A stretch of DNA of 64,000 bases from Macrophomina tecta (GCA_024180945.1 JAKSGN010000006.1:1984001-2048000); one strand, 5' to 3'. Counted from the first letter of the stretch, positions 33,560-46,574 are shown. Notes: a model not told the origin generated them from the letters alone. Made by a program: numbers and translations.

Positions 33560-36500
33560 TAGATAATCCAGCGGCAGCAAGTTGAAGTAGTCAGCTGGAC
33601 GCGGTTGTCACCAATGAGTCCGAAGAATACACCCATATACCTACTTCAGCTTCCTTTTAGCGGTTAGCTTCTGTATCTGGTAGCCCGAGGCCCGGTTGTC
33701 CGATGCGTCCCGGATGAGGCATCCACCTTTTGGTCAACTCATCCATTTTTTCTTCTTTATGGCTATCAGCGACGCTTTCGTCACTTCCATTACTTCCGCA
33801 GTAACAGTCGTCGCTCTATGATTTTGCGCTCCGGCATCACAGGACATTACGAGGTTGATGGGAGAACTATAGGTTCTCAATGGAACTTGCCATGTAACTG
33901 AGTTCACAATTGTATCTATTAGCATATCACTTGGTAAGGCAATGTCGATATCCATGCAGCTGCTGTTAAACTGTCAGACAATCGCTGACTACCTCTATCT
34001 TTTACAAGAATGACAAAATAGTTAGAATCATTGAACCCGAGCTTCAACTTCACCTTCTAGACTTAGGAGGAGCCAAAACTGGATTTTGCCGATGCATATG
34101 CCCAAACCGTTCGTCCGCGACTTTCCCTTCAGACTGAGCACTGAACGGAAAGGCAACGCCATCGGCGCCACGGCGTTTCTTCACCGCCCTGTAGAGCCTT
34201 CGGCGAAGACCGTCCTTCGCATCCCATATATCGACACCCTGACCAATCTCCGTCCTATGCACATCGGGCGTACAACACCCGGGCGCAGCGTGCTAAAAAC
34301 AGCACCAGCCCTACAGCCTTGGTTCCACACCGCCGTTACACTGCCACAACCGAGCGGCGATGTTCGTAAACTGGCGCGTATGTATATTAGTTGTGCATTG
34401 TACTCCAAACGCGGCCCGTACCTCCTGCTGTCCCGTGCTCCGACCCCGGCCAGGGACACGAACTGCACCTGGCCCGAGAAGTCGCTGGCCTCTTCCAGAA
34501 TAGCGCAGTGCTGCAACGGACGAGACCGACAAAAGCAAAATACTGGGGAAGGAGTCTAGAGCACTTCGCCGTGCATTTGCGGCAAGGCCCCGGAGGGTAG
34601 TTACTTGGTTATGCATGTCACTGTGGACTAGGCTGTGATGAATATGAGCATATGAAAAGAGTCATGAAGTATGCAATTTCCAAGTAGAAGTATTATGCCA
34701 AGACCGTTGCATAGGCAGTCAACACATTCGTCCCGAACAGCTCATAGTGCTTTGTTCTGAATATTTGCGTTTGAATGAATGGTGCTTCAGCTACTGGTGT
34801 ATATGTAGGTTCGCCGTTGGCGCCACCAAACTCTTCGTACGCAGAAAACAAACTTCACTGACGGGCTTACCGGCTCCGCGTGGCCAATCAATGACCGGGT
34901 GAGCAGGCATGCTAGTCCGACGTCGTTCCACTGCTGCTGCTATAACAAAAAATGCTGGATGGAACAAGAGCGAGAACAGACTCGTTTTAGCCTATTGGTC
35001 GCTAAGCATATATATAAAACTTGTTACTGCAGGACACGGGCAGCAATTACTGTACCCTGCAATTTATTGAAGCTGTTCGCCTGTTCTTGTTCTTACTGCG
35101 GATCTGTTTCATGAATTTGTGGCATCATCTCCGAGTGAGCATCTGCAAGTTATTGTAAGGTAGCCACGTGCTTTCATATTCAGTTTCCAAGATGCTCCCA
35201 AGCGTCCAAGAAGTATGAGCTATAGTAAAAGCACGCACCAGAACCCTTCGAACATCTGGATTGAAGGTGGGAATAACCGCGAGCAAGTCGACAGCACCGT
35301 GTATGTACTTCTGATCGGCGAGTCAATTCGACGGAGTCGTGGATGAAAAGTTCAAGCGTGATCAAAATTGACATGGAGATGGAACTGTCCTCAATAGCCA
35401 TTTACACATTAATCGAATCCGTTGACCATTGGTCGCCCAAAAAAAAAAAAAAAAAAAAAAGCTTTACCCTCAGCAGAATCACCTCAGCAGAACTCAAATA
35501 TATGAAGCACCCTCTCTAGCCAACTTAAGCCAGCCGTACCAATCGACCCTGTCACTTTAAACTTCGGCGGCAAGGCAACAAGGTGCGGCTCTCCATCTCT
35601 TTTCGTCAGTCCTGTCATTTCTCGGGATCATTACTCGTTCCCAAACCCAAGCGCCATACCCTGACCTTTATCTGCCACATTGAGCACTGTGGCTGTTGCC
35701 GATTGTGTCTCCCCAGGCGCTATATGCTACGAGCACTGCCACAGGGCCAAGACAAGCCACATCCGTCACTTGTCAAGGAAAGCGAGGGAGAATGCATGCC
35801 CATTCGGCAGGAGTGAACGATAACTTCTTCGTCCCCTGGCGCCTGTCCCACGCCACATCCTTCGCGCTCTCCGCCATCATCATCATCATTGCTGTCTTGC
35901 GAAGATAAAATGTGCAATAGCGTTTGTCCCCCCCCCCACCCCCACACACACCAAAAAAAAAGGAAAAAAAAAAAAACCAAAGCCAAAAACACTCACGAAT
36001 CGCTGATGATAACAGCTCTCCTAGAGACGGTACGGCCATCCACCGACTAACACGACCCAACCTCGACCCAGAGATTGACCGGTCTGACCCCGGCTGGGCT
36101 GGGGCTGGGCGGTTGGCGGCCTTGCCCGACGGGCGGCCTCCTGGCCCGACACCTACCTGAGTACCTGGCCAACAACGGTTCGCCTTTTCACCCTTCTAGT
36201 CCTCCAATTTCAACCCTTACCCAACAAATCCCACGCCCGCGCACGACGGGCCGGCCGACGCCTAAGAAGGAATCAAATTTCCCCACACACGCAATCCTTG
36301 CAATCATATTATGCACATCTAATCATTATCCCAACCATTCGCTAACCCGTTATCGGTCGGCGGACCGGGGAAATGAGAAGAAGAAGAGAGAAATCCTTGC
36401 CCTAATCTCTATCCACTAAGATTAATAGCGTAGTTATAGCGCGTAATTCGAATCGCCTGCGCAAGCAGCAATCTTCACCGAAGAAGGATAGTATGAGAGA

Positions 36501-36944
36501 GAGAGCGTGATGATTGGCGTTCCTCTCATCACCACATCATTCGTCAAGCGCACGGCAGTGGGAAAAAAATTGTTCGGATAATGAAAACATGGTTGCTGCT
36601 TTAAAAATTTGTGACTAAAAATTTGACTGCTTCGATGCCATGTCGTAGCTCGTTATCGGTTAACGTTTTTCCCCCCCTTCCCTTCGGACATGTGTAGAAT
36701 TGGGGCCAGAGAGAAAAGTAGAGAAAGGTTGGTTATCAAAAATTATCAACATGTGAGAAACGAAAATCTGTATATGGGCCTCTTGCTCAAAAGCTTGCCC
36801 GGCAAAAATCACATCCGAAGAGAGTATTCCACGATCTCTTTGTATGAACCCACGCCGTTAATTTCCCAAATCCCGGACAGTGCTAAATGCTTGTCACTCT
36901 CTACATGCAGCTAGAAAGAAAACCATCGATTACTCAGCAACCGC
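33560..36944. other. Gene-poor interval
   Basis: No domain is recognised. Minus-strand frames at 33734-33955 and 34050-34616 are open over a few hundred bases in overlapping frames and could be remnants of another dead gene, but I cannot identify it. A-runs occur at 35439-35460 and near 35955-35976, with a poly-C run near 35929. The right end is the 3' flank of the GH128 gene. Confidence 0.45.
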
Positions 36945-38468
36945 TTATGAAGTGTAAGCGGACATAAGGGTGGAGCTGGCAACAATGGTCTCAGCCTTGA
37001 AGTACGAGTACTTCTCAATGTAGGTCTGGGCCGACATCCATTCAGAGGTCTGGGAGATGAACTCCTCCTGGGTGGCGTCGTCGGCGTTCTGGAGCTGGTA
37101 TTCGGTGATCCACAGGTTCATGCCGAACTTGGTGTGAGCCTTCTCGACGTACTCCTTGAAGTAGGAAACGATGCTGTCTAGGTCACCCTGGTACGAAGAG
37201 TACCAATGGATGTTGATCTTGTCGACCTTGCAGCCAGAGTCGGTGAAGCCACCGCAAGCATCGTAGAAGTCCTGGAGCCAGTCGAGACCCTGGTTGCGGC
37301 CAGTAGCCTCACGAAGACCCTCACCGTTGCATACACCAGGGCCAATAAGGGTAGCCTTGTCAGCGAAGATGTTGACGTACTCCTTGTAAACCTGAGCAGC
37401 AGTGCTGGCATCAAGGTCGCAACCGCCACCGCTCTGCTCGACATCAGGCTCATTGAGAGCCATGAGATACTTGGCGCCGGAGTCGATCTGCTCCTGAGCA
37501 TTGCTCTTCCAGTTGGCAAGATCTTCCTGGGCCCGGGCACCCCAGAGGAGCGGGACGAACTCAATGCCGTCAGGCATGGTACCACCAGGGGTCTGGGCCC
37601 AGTTCCAGCCCCAAGAAACCTGAGCGGAGGTGAACTGCTCCACGACACTGAAAGTGTTGTAGACAAGACCGCGCTTGTCAACGACACCGGTGACGCCAGA
37701 CGAAGCGGCAGAGGTGGCAGCGGAGGTGCTGGAGGCAGTGGAAGAAGTGCTAGGAGCGACAGTGCTGGAGGGGGCCACGGTGGTGGCCGGGGCAGACGAA
37801 GCCTCAGTAGTAGGGGCAACGTACACAGAGCTGGAGCTGGGGGTAGTGGCAGCCTCGCCGGCAGCAGAGGACTCGACGACGGGGGCGCTGGACGGCGCGA
37901 CGTAGACGGAGCTGGAGCTGGTGGTCGGCGCCGGAGCGGCGGCAGTGCTGACCTCAATGGTGCTGGAGCTGCCCGGGAGGATGAAGGAGGAGGGCGCAAC
38001 AGCGGAGGAAGGCGCGGCAGACGAGGGGGCAGCATAGGACGAGGCAACAGAAGAAGCCTCACCACCAGCGGCGGCGGCAGTCACGGTGACGGTGACGGGA
38101 GCGTTGGTGACGGTAACGGTGACCTCCTCGCAAACCTCGGCGGAGGTGGTCAGAGCAACGGATTCAGCACCAACCTCAGCGTCCTTGACGGGGGTGGCAG
38201 CAGGACCGGCGACGTCCTGGGTGGCGTATTGAGTAGCGTGGACGGTCTGGGTCAGGACGAGGGTGGAGGTCGAATCCTGGGGCGGCGCGGCGGGAGCACC
38301 ACCAGTGGGGCCAGCAACGGCGACGGTGCCGTTGCCAAAGCCGTAGGGAGCGTCAGCCTGAGCCAGGCGGCGCTCGTGGAGCTTAGCATGCTTGTGCTGA
38401 TGAGGCTGGTGGGCCAGAGCGGAGCCGGCGAGGGCCAAGAGGGCCAGTTCGTTGAAGCGGTACTGCAT
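36945..38468 (-). CDS. Secreted GH128 beta-1,3-glucanase (Asl1-like)
   Basis: A single 507-aa exon. A signal peptide (residues 1-19, LALLALAGSALA) is followed by a His-rich stretch and HERR, a possible Kex2 site. Then comes a Ser/Thr/Ala/Val-rich stalk to about 255 with two SSSVYVAP repeats, probably O-mannosylated. The C-terminal 250 residues are a glycosyl-hydrolase catalytic core of the GH128/Asl1 type. These carry endo-beta-1,3-glucanases of the fungal wall. The acid/base is probably Glu340 in ALNEPDVEQ, and the nucleophile Glu456 in WITEYQLQ; NIHWYSS lies between. No GPI signal is visible at the C-terminus (LMSAYTS). It likely acts at the cell wall. Identification of the catalytic family is strong; substrate is inference. 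Confidence 0.9.
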   Translation of the reverse strand: MQYRFNELALLALAGSALAHQPHQHKHAKLHERRLAQADAPYGFGNGTVAVAGPTGGAPAAPPQDSTSTLVLTQTVHATQYATQDVAGPAATPVKDAEVGAESVALTTSAEVCEEVTVTVTNAPVTVTVTAAAAGGEASSVASSYAAPSSAAPSSAVAPSSFILPGSSSTIEVSTAAAPAPTTSSSSVYVAPSSAPVVESSAAGEAATTPSSSSVYVAPTTEASSAPATTVAPSSTVAPSTSSTASSTSAATSAASSGVTGVVDKRGLVYNTFSVVEQFTSAQVSWGWNWAQTPGGTMPDGIEFVPLLWGARAQEDLANWKSNAQEQIDSGAKYLMALNEPDVEQSGGGCDLDASTAAQVYKEYVNIFADKATLIGPGVCNGEGLREATGRNQGLDWLQDFYDACGGFTDSGCKVDKINIHWYSSYQGDLDSIVSYFKEYVEKAHTKFGMNLWITEYQLQNADDATQEEFISQTSEWMSAQTYIEKYSYFKAETIVASSTLMSAYTS

Positions 38469-38690
38469 GGTGGGGATGGATGTGCGGGAAGGTGCGGCGG
38501 AAGCGGGCGTGGGTGGCTGTGGAAGCGGCGAGCAGAAAGCAAGCCAACCAGGGCTATCGCGAAGAGAGAGAGACAGCGAATTGCCTGAAAGAGCAATGAG
38601 AGGACGAGCTTGGTGGGCTCAGAAAGAACGACAGCGACAGCACGGCGTAGAGAGGGAGAGCGGGAACATGGGCGGGGGCAGGGCCGGAGT

Positions 38691-38700
38691 GGATATATAG
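38691..38700 (-). promoter_or_regulatory. TATA box of the GH128 gene
   Basis: On the minus strand the sequence CTATATATCC lies about 225 bp upstream of the start codon. It is followed by a pyrimidine-rich tract, an arrangement common in strongly expressed fungal genes. Confidence 0.4.
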
Positions 38701-41700
38701 ACTCAGAGGCATTTCGCACGAATCGCCGGCGGGCACATTATTGAGCAAGGATGGCAGCGCCAAAGAGGCAGTCGCACTGTTTCAGCGCAAGCCATCGGCG
38801 CAGGCGGCCACGACGCTGGAGCCAAGGCCCAGGAAGGCTGGTCTGGATGCAGAGATCAGGGGGGCGTGCAGCTGCACATCCCGCCAGGAACCCGCCGGCG
38901 TACCTGGCGCTAAGCCCGCTGCGGCCCTCTGCTCCGGCCGCGGCGAGGCGGCACAGCAACACAAGCTTTGCGCCCGCCAATCGCCTCTGCGCTGGCGGTC
39001 CGCCGTTGTTTTGGCCGTGGCCGGGAAGCGCCAGCCGCAGTCGCCCTCGCCCCTCAGGCTCAGGCTCAGGCTCCCCACGCCGCCGTCCTCGCCATAAAGG
39101 CGCGCCCGCCGCGCAGCTACGCAGCTAGCGACAACTCTCAGCGTGGCAGACACGCAAGCCGGCGGCGGCTGGGGCCCGAAACCTCGCCAATCGCGCGCCG
39201 CGTCAGTTTCGTCGCCCCAGGCACTCACGCATACGCAGCAGCGCACGACTCGGCCGCCTCAATCTCCGGCTGCCACGAGTCTCGCCCTCTGCGCCGCGGC
39301 GGCCCTATGGCCGTGGGTGGAGCTCTGCGCAGCCTGGGTCGTGCGCTGTGCACATCTCTGCACAAGTGCCCGTGATACGGAGGACCGCGTGCTGAAACCT
39401 TGGCATCCGTGTTTCTCGCGCCCTCCTCTCAGCCCAAGGGCCAACTGCGCTCCTGCGGGCTGACGGGCGGGCGCACGCCACCAACCGTCGAGGGCGAGCC
39501 TGGCTCGGTGGAGCGTGTCGGGCGCGGCGTCGGCCAGGCTGGATGAGGTGAGGTGCTGTCGATTGTCGCTGGATCGCCTGGCCATCTCCCTCGCCAAACC
39601 GCCAAGCTCAGAGCACGCAAGCAGATCCGTTTGGTGCGAGGCCTGCGTCGTGTCCTGGAGCTTCGTTCGCTTCCGCTTTCACGTGCCCCTGAGCAGACCG
39701 CCAGGTATCAGTACCACCGTCGCATCGCGTCGCATCTGCTGTTCTCGTCAGCCCACCGCCACACCCTCAGTGCGACGCATCCTTCGCGCTCCGCCGCCTC
39801 CTGCTCCTCGCCGCCGCCTTGGTTTCCGCGCTCTTTCACGTGCCCGGGCCCGTTGCAGCGAGCTGACTTAGCCCAGAGCCGCCCCAAGCCACTAGACAGC
39901 ACATCCTTCCATGCCGTATCCCGTCCAAATGGCTCTGACAGGTTGATCCCATCATCAACCGTTTGGCTCCACACCTGCCGTAAGGCCTGGCTCCGCATGT
40001 TCCCTTGTCCATATCGTCATTCCTGCCCGTCATTCTCCACAGCCTGGTCGAGATGCATTGAGCTGATTTTCCTCATCGCCTTCTCCGAGACAACCGAATC
40101 ACCCGTTCCTGGCACCTCTCCCGTAGCCCCAGCATATCCCCCCCCCCCTTCCCAAGATACCTCTTCGCGCCAAGCACGCCCGCATCTCGGAAAAGGGGAC
40201 GGCAGGCCGAGAAAAAAAAAAAAACCCCCCCCAAGAAAAAAGTTCAAGGGCGAGTGAGGGGCTCGTGGTGGGGTCCAGGGCGGAAAGTCGAAACGCAGAC
40301 GTCAACGTTCTTCTCCCGGCGCTACCGCATCGGAACGTGGATCTCAAAACCTAAACGCAAACAAAGCCATGTGACCGAAACAAAAAGGCCTACCTGTTCG
40401 GTATTCCTTGGCTTGCCTGATTGCCTCATCAGTCCGGAGGCGCGCCCGCCACAAGTCAGTCGCACGCATCAAGTAGTGGTCGGGTGTTTTTAGAGCGACG
40501 TAGCGTGCCAGCACACTTGCACAACATGTCGTCTTGCGCACGGCCGCATTCCCAGCGAATGCATAAACGAAGTGGAAGCCATCTTTTTGTCGAAGGTGGG
40601 CCAAGAGAACAACGACATGCTTCTCAAGTGACTAATTCCACCTCTCATGGACCATGGCCCCGTTCTTGCAACACCACGTATGCAGCAGAAACCAAGCACA
40701 ACGCGAAGCCTTCCACGATCGCCGCGGCACGTACAGCTCGACTCCACGGACAACTAGCGACGCGCTAAATGGTGTAATGCTGCCCACTGCTGGAAGCTTG
40801 GTGCCCGTTGGTCTCTGTTACGACGCGGAGCGGCGATCGCAATAACGGCTCGTCGCGTTGCTTGGCTGCCGTGCTGCTGCTGTTGCCCTTCGGGCCAGAA
40901 CTGCTCCTGCGCCTGTGCCTTCCCTTTCTGCACGGTGCACTTGTTGGGACTACCATTTGAAATCTCTCCTGCTAGCAATCGATAGCCCACCAGAGCGTGG
41001 TATGAGAGAGGGCCAGATCGTCGTCAATACTCATCGTAGGGCTGTGGATACGAGGGCGAACGTTCAGCCCTACGGGAGTGGAAGAAGCTGACCTCGAGAC
41101 GGTACGCTTGATTGCGGCACTCCGGATAAGGCGCCAAACACTACCCGCTCTACGCACAGAAATCGGCACAATTGACGGGCGGAAGTTTCGGCTGGAGGCG
41201 AAGTCATGCCGAAGCGGATCTCGACCGGGCAATCGGCTTTCAATAAGTAAAGCAGAGAAAGTCCGTAGCCCCAGCGCCGATTTCCCCGTCGCAGGTGGCG
41301 TTTGTTCGGGTAAATCGCGTACAGGACGAACCCGGCGTACTCCTGTCCGGTGCTACCCGTCAGGAACCAATTAAACCTTACAGCAGAGACACATCTCGTA
41401 TTCCGCCCAGCTACATGAGCATCGCAGCAGGACGCCTGCAGACTCGCCACAACACCGTCAAGCAAATACGAACGATGGCCACGAGGAAATAGCACCGACA
41501 CTTGACAGAGAATGAGGGCACGGAGCACAAACCCAGCAGCGGATACCCCGAGAGGAGAGCACACACAGACGAGCACACGCTCCGTTCCCCCGCACCACGC
41601 AACCACCGCGGTGCCACTGTACGTAAACCCCCAAAGGCCCCCGCCCTCTCAGCGCACAAGGCAGAGAAATTCCCCTTCCGGAGAAATACACGCCGCTACG

Positions 41701-43296
41701 TTCGAAGTTGCGCACATCACCCTTACAACCGAACACCACATCAGGAAGGGATGGCAAAGGGCAGTTGCGCCGAAGGGGCGGGGGATTGACTAGGCCAGGA
41801 AAAATAAACCCGACAGGTGATCCTGACGATATGACGCGGCGGGCAAGTCCGATCTTGCCCCGCTACTCACTTTTCAGATATGTGGAGGATGTACGCGGCC
41901 ATACAAGGTGGTGGAAATGAGACTTATCCGGGTCGTGTCCGAATCTACCTTGGACTGTCCCTATAGCGTGCGGGGATAGGATTAACACCGCCGCCGCCAT
42001 TAGCAGGTCGTACCGCTAAGCACCAAACACGACGACGGCGGGGTAAGCATCACTGGCGGGCGGCTCGCTACGTTGGCCGCACTCACAGCAGCAGCAGCAA
42101 CCATGCGCGTGCCGTGAACCCTTATCATATGTAGTCGGTAAAGAAAAGCAAGGAAGAAAGGTGAGGCATGTGCGGTCTGCAAGTAAGCAAAGAATAGCGC
42201 ACCAGACGCACGCGCAGCTGGCAAAAAAAGAAGACAAGACCTTGTGCGCACGATGCGCGCTACACATGCAAGTATGTGCGCCAAGATCACCGGCCGTAAT
42301 TTGCGCCGTGATACAGTTTCAGGAGCTGGAGCAGATAAGGTTTGGACGCACAGAAGAAACGTAAAGGATCAAAAAGAATCCCTTGCAACCTCTCCATCCC
42401 CCTGCATGCATGCAACGACCGCGGCCACCATTGGGAAATTTGATTTACTATTACCGCCGCCAAATCCGCCGTGCGCTAATATTCCCTCCACCAAAGGCAC
42501 GATGATGGAACAGCAAGCAAGAAGCGGAACGCACTCCACCCCCTCCAAACAACAACAACAAACAGCGAAGATGGATAGCCAGGAAAGCGATTGCCCTAAT
42601 ACGTCCGGCTACTAACATCGTAGACCCATCTCATACCATATAGCCATTCCTTATATTACTCCATTTTTCTTCGAGAAAGGCCTGAGGCTAGATTACCTCT
42701 TTAACGCCTTGACGATCACCTCTACGTCATCCACCCACCCGTCCTTTCATCTCATCCTCTTGCCTACCGCCGAACGCTTGACGAGACGTAAAGCGCTGAT
42801 GGGACAAGCCCTCTCATCAAGTGAGAAGTGTGACTGCCAGAGGAAGAAAAAAGGTCGAACCAAAGAAAATGAAAAAAAAAAAAAAACTGTGTTACATTTG
42901 CCACTGTCGAAGATAAAACCCAGAAATAGAAACCTAGGAAGCGCAAGATCCCTTCTCACGCCATCTACGCCGATGAGCCGTCCCAATGCAATTACTCGCC
43001 CATGTCATTTAGTGCTCGTGACGTGAATGATAAGAACGAAAAGGGGAGCAGAAAGAAAATGCAGCCGTGGAGCCAGGAAGAAGAAGGAGAGGGAAAAAGA
43101 AAGAAAGAAAAAGGCATCGCTAGCTGCAGCCGTGAAAATTTGAAGGGCAAAAGCCTATCCCCACAGCGGCAGAACTTCAAGGGTGCAATAAGACTCAGAG
43201 GCTGGGGCCGAAGTTTGCATTAGCGGGCCTATAAGGAAACATTAAGTCCCGCTGTTGGACCGTGGTGGCAAGACCGGCTGAGAACGGATGGCAACT
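38701..43296. other. 4.6-kb gene-poor interval
   Basis: The first 1.5 kb is GC-rich. The longest frame (plus 39553-40257, 234 aa) ends in a Lys/Pro homopolymer run and looks like nothing known. Frames at 41070-41606 (minus) and 41502-41793 (plus) overlap one another and are rejected. A and C runs sit at 40214-40232. It serves as the upstream region of GH128 and the 3' flank of CUL3; I see nothing else. Confidence 0.5.
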
Positions 43297-46062
43297 TCAA
43301 GCGAGGTACTTGTATGCAGGAGGCGAAGCGTCCTCTATACGCTCTAGGTATTCGCGTTCGATGAGACTCTCGATGCGCTTCTTGATCATGTTCACATCGG
43401 GCTTAAACTGGTTTGCTAAGATCGACAGGGTTTCGGCAACGAGATTCTGATGGGACAGCTCTTTGCGTTGCCTGTTCAGTAGTTTAGTTAGAAAATGTGC
43501 CTAATTGTGATTGAAGCAGAATTGTTGGGTGTGACATACTTCATGATCCGTACGACGGCTGCCTCAATGCAGAAGCCACGCGAATCGTTGTTCTTTTTCT
43601 CCGTCTCCTTGCGTTCTTTGTCGCCCTCGACCTTATTGCCTGCAGTGACAACACCGACCTTGAGCTTGTGGAACTTGCCAACAAATCCAGGGTTAAAGAA
43701 GAACTTGTCAGTCGGCTTGACATCTTTGCTCATAGGTGTCTTGATCAAGATCCTGGTCTTTGGAGCCACAGCTAAGGATTGCAGGTTGCGGACGAGGTCG
43801 TGAGTAGGAATGTTGGTCTTTGCTTGGATCTCCTCATAGGTGTAGCCTTGATCATCTGCGAGGTCGTTAAAGAGAAGCAAGATGACCATGGCGTAAGTGG
43901 ACACATTTAACTCGTGCTTCCGTTCTTTGAAACCATCCTTGCTAGGCACCTTGGGGAAAGTTGCCCTGATGTCCGCCGATCCCATGTTGGCCAGCCAGCT
44001 AAGTTGACGCCCGGAGTGCTTCTCTCCATAAAATTGCTCGAAAGACTTCTTGATTCTTTCGATAGAAGCAGGGAAAATACACTTGGTGCGCTTGCCATCC
44101 TCATCTTCTGCAGATCCGCTGCCCATAGACTCCAAAGGCCAGGTCATGCTAGTAAGCACATTTACGGTAAGTTCGATGCGCCTAGGGTCCGGATCACCGA
44201 GATTGGCAACGTATTGCTTGAAGCCGGAGGTGAGCTCTTCTGAAATGGTCATATCCTTGAACATGGCCTCTAGCTTTGAAGTGAAGTTATTTCCGAGCTC
44301 GATCTTCATCCGCGAGATCATCTGTTGCTCAACGTCGTTGCTCAACGACTTCGCCATGAGCAGGCGCTTGCAAAGGTGCTTCTTGTAATACCTCTCAAAT
44401 AGGTCCTTGTCGGCTATGTATCGGAGAAGAGTGATGGCCTTCTCGAGGACGATGTCGACTTCGTTCTCTGTCTTGCCCTTGATGCCCTTCTTCATGTTTT
44501 CGTCGATAAAGAGAGAGATGTACTCGGAGCTTCTGGGGAATCCTGGAGAATTGATGAACTCTGCAAAGCTTCGCGTCAGAGCCGTTTGGATGCCTTGATC
44601 CGAGTCAAAAGCTCGCTTCCATATCATATCAAACTTGTCTTTGAGCGCCAGGACGTCCTCGACCCACTTGAGGGCAGCAGCCGTCTGCTGGTTCACAGCC
44701 TTCTCCGCGGCGACCTTCTTTCCCTTCTCGCCATCTTCACCGGTCTCCACAGATTGAGGTGGGCCTAATGCTGCAGATGCCGTGGCCTGATTGATCTCAT
44801 TACCCATCTCTACAACCCGGTTTTGGATGGCGCGGACAAGCTCCGCCTTCTTCGGGTCTACGCGAGCATTCAAAGCGTAGACCAGACCCAACTCTTCTAT
44901 CCGCTCGTTGTCAATCATAAACTTCACGCCGCTCTCAGATTCGATCAGGTCGTGAATTTTGTTCTCGATCAGTTCCTCCTCAACAACGCGCTCAATCTTC
45001 GTCATAGTGGTCTCCGACAATGTAGACCTGCATCGATCCACCTCTTCGTGTAACCTCCTCGAGGTGTGCCGACAGTAAGCACCAGCATCAGAATCCCGCA
45101 GCAGCGTATCACCCTCTGCGCGGTAAAAATCCCTGCTGGCATCGAGAAAGTGCTGCTCGAACGACGTGACATACAACCGCTGGTTGACGTCTTCCTTCAT
45201 GGTTTCGAATAAGCTCTCCAGCATATACACGCAGCTTTTGATGAGGTGTTTGTCGATTACATCTCCATTGCGCTCCATGTGTATCTGATCCAGGATGATG
45301 CGGTTGAGGAGGTCCATAACGGTTAGATCCGAGTCTGAGGTGGGAGGTGAACGGAGAATGGTGTCGCGGAAAAGCATTAGTGAGGTGGTGTAGATCGAAG
45401 GCTGGCGGTTGTCTGTGCAGTACACACGCTCCTGCTTGAAATTCAGCTGCTCGCAACTTCTCATGCGGGTGGTGAGGCACTTGTGTACTCACCATGTACA
45501 TCAGCACGTCCGTAAGCATGCTCATGCAAAGCTGGTAGTCCTGCCATTCTTCACGGATGCCCTTGAGAAACCTTTCTCCACCGACACGGCGCTCGTTTGC
45601 GGTTGTGTTTGCGCTGCCAGCCTGCAGATCCGCCACCAGGCTGCCCGACACCAACTGAGCGGCCTTCGTCTTGACCTCATTCGAGAGCCAGTCCTTCTCA
45701 AATTGTACCACGCTCTGATAAAGAGCTTCACCCTTTTTCTTCAAAATAACGCGGTAGGTGTGCCGATATAGTGCTTCATAAGACAGGTCGGACGCGTTCT
45801 TGGTGTGAATCTGGCGGATGGCACTCGAAATGGTGTTCCATGTTGACTCGAAGCTTTCCTCGCCGCCATTCAAGCCCTGCAGAATTGTCATTACGAATGC
45901 CCAAGAGTATGGCTGAAGGTATGGTGATCTAAGTGAAAGGCGAGCTAGGACGCAAATATGCAAGGCAGCACCAGCATCAGCAATGTACGGAGTGAGACAT
46001 ACCCTGCGTGGCGGGCGAATCTTGCCCTTGCCAGCACCACCGAGCTTGTTCGAGTGGTACAT
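43297..46062 (-). CDS. CUL3: Cullin-3 type ubiquitin-ligase scaffold
   Basis: Four exons: 46062-46003, 45876-45493, 45431-43540 and 43471-43297; introns of 126, 61 and 68 nt; 836 aa. Cullin-3 holds BTB substrate adaptors at its N-terminus and Rbx1 with an E2 at its C-terminus. The start GKIRPPRR, the helical repeats with STWNTISSAIRQIHTKNAS, and the cullin homology domain (YYKKHLCKRLLMAKSLS near 508) are all present. The final winged helix reads VRIMKQRKELSH...IKKRIESLIEREYLER...YKYLA. The Nedd8 acceptor is Lys779 in RIMK, and the last intron splits that very codon (AA/G). The first intron is in frame with no stop (42 codons), so its retention would add 42 residues. I assign CUL3 over CUL1/CUL4 from the N-terminus; this is likely but not certain. 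Confidence 0.92.
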
Positions 46063-46574
46063 CTTGTTCTGGTGGGGAGTAGCCCAAGTCCGAAGAAGGT
46101 GTCGTAGTGTGAGTTTGTGGCGAGCGCGGGAGCTTTGATGTGCCGGCGGCGGGGTCGGCGCGGGACGCGTAGTTGGAGGGTGGACAACGAGCGCGGCGCC
46201 GTTTGGCGAGCAAATACCGGTGACTGCGGGATGGTATTAAGAGCGCAAGCTCATGGCCGAGCGAACGGAGAGGTAGACGTGAACGTGGCTCAGTGCGGCG
46301 GCGAATCAGGCGGGTGTGCTCGAGATTCAGGTGTGAGAGCGAGTGTGAGGCGGAACAGGTGCAAGCCCGCGGAACTAGCCGAGTTGAACTGATGGACCCT
46401 GGCAGCAATGACGGAAGGCGCAAAAGCAGATCGCAGGCGCGCTGCCTTAGCCCGAGAGCTCTTGTCGCCGCCCGCGCAAAAGAAGCTGCATTCGCTCCGA
46501 AGCCTCAACACCAACTATCGCGTCCTGATCTTTCAAGTCCCGGAGTTTTCTCTGCACTTCTACTGAAACTAGCC
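46063..46574. promoter_or_regulatory. Shared promoter region CUL3 / ZIM17
   Basis: 512 bp separate the two divergent start codons. It is GC-rich, and I saw no clear TATA box or known site. Confidence 0.4.

Noticed and set aside
37206..38588. 460-codon frame opposite the GH128 gene
   Set aside because: Antisense shadow of the Ser/Thr/Ala-rich coding sequence; Gly/Arg/Asp-rich by complement.
39553..40257. 234-codon plus-strand frame upstream of GH128
   Set aside because: No similarity recognised, ends in a poly-Lys/Pro homopolymer run, and overlapping frames are similarly open.
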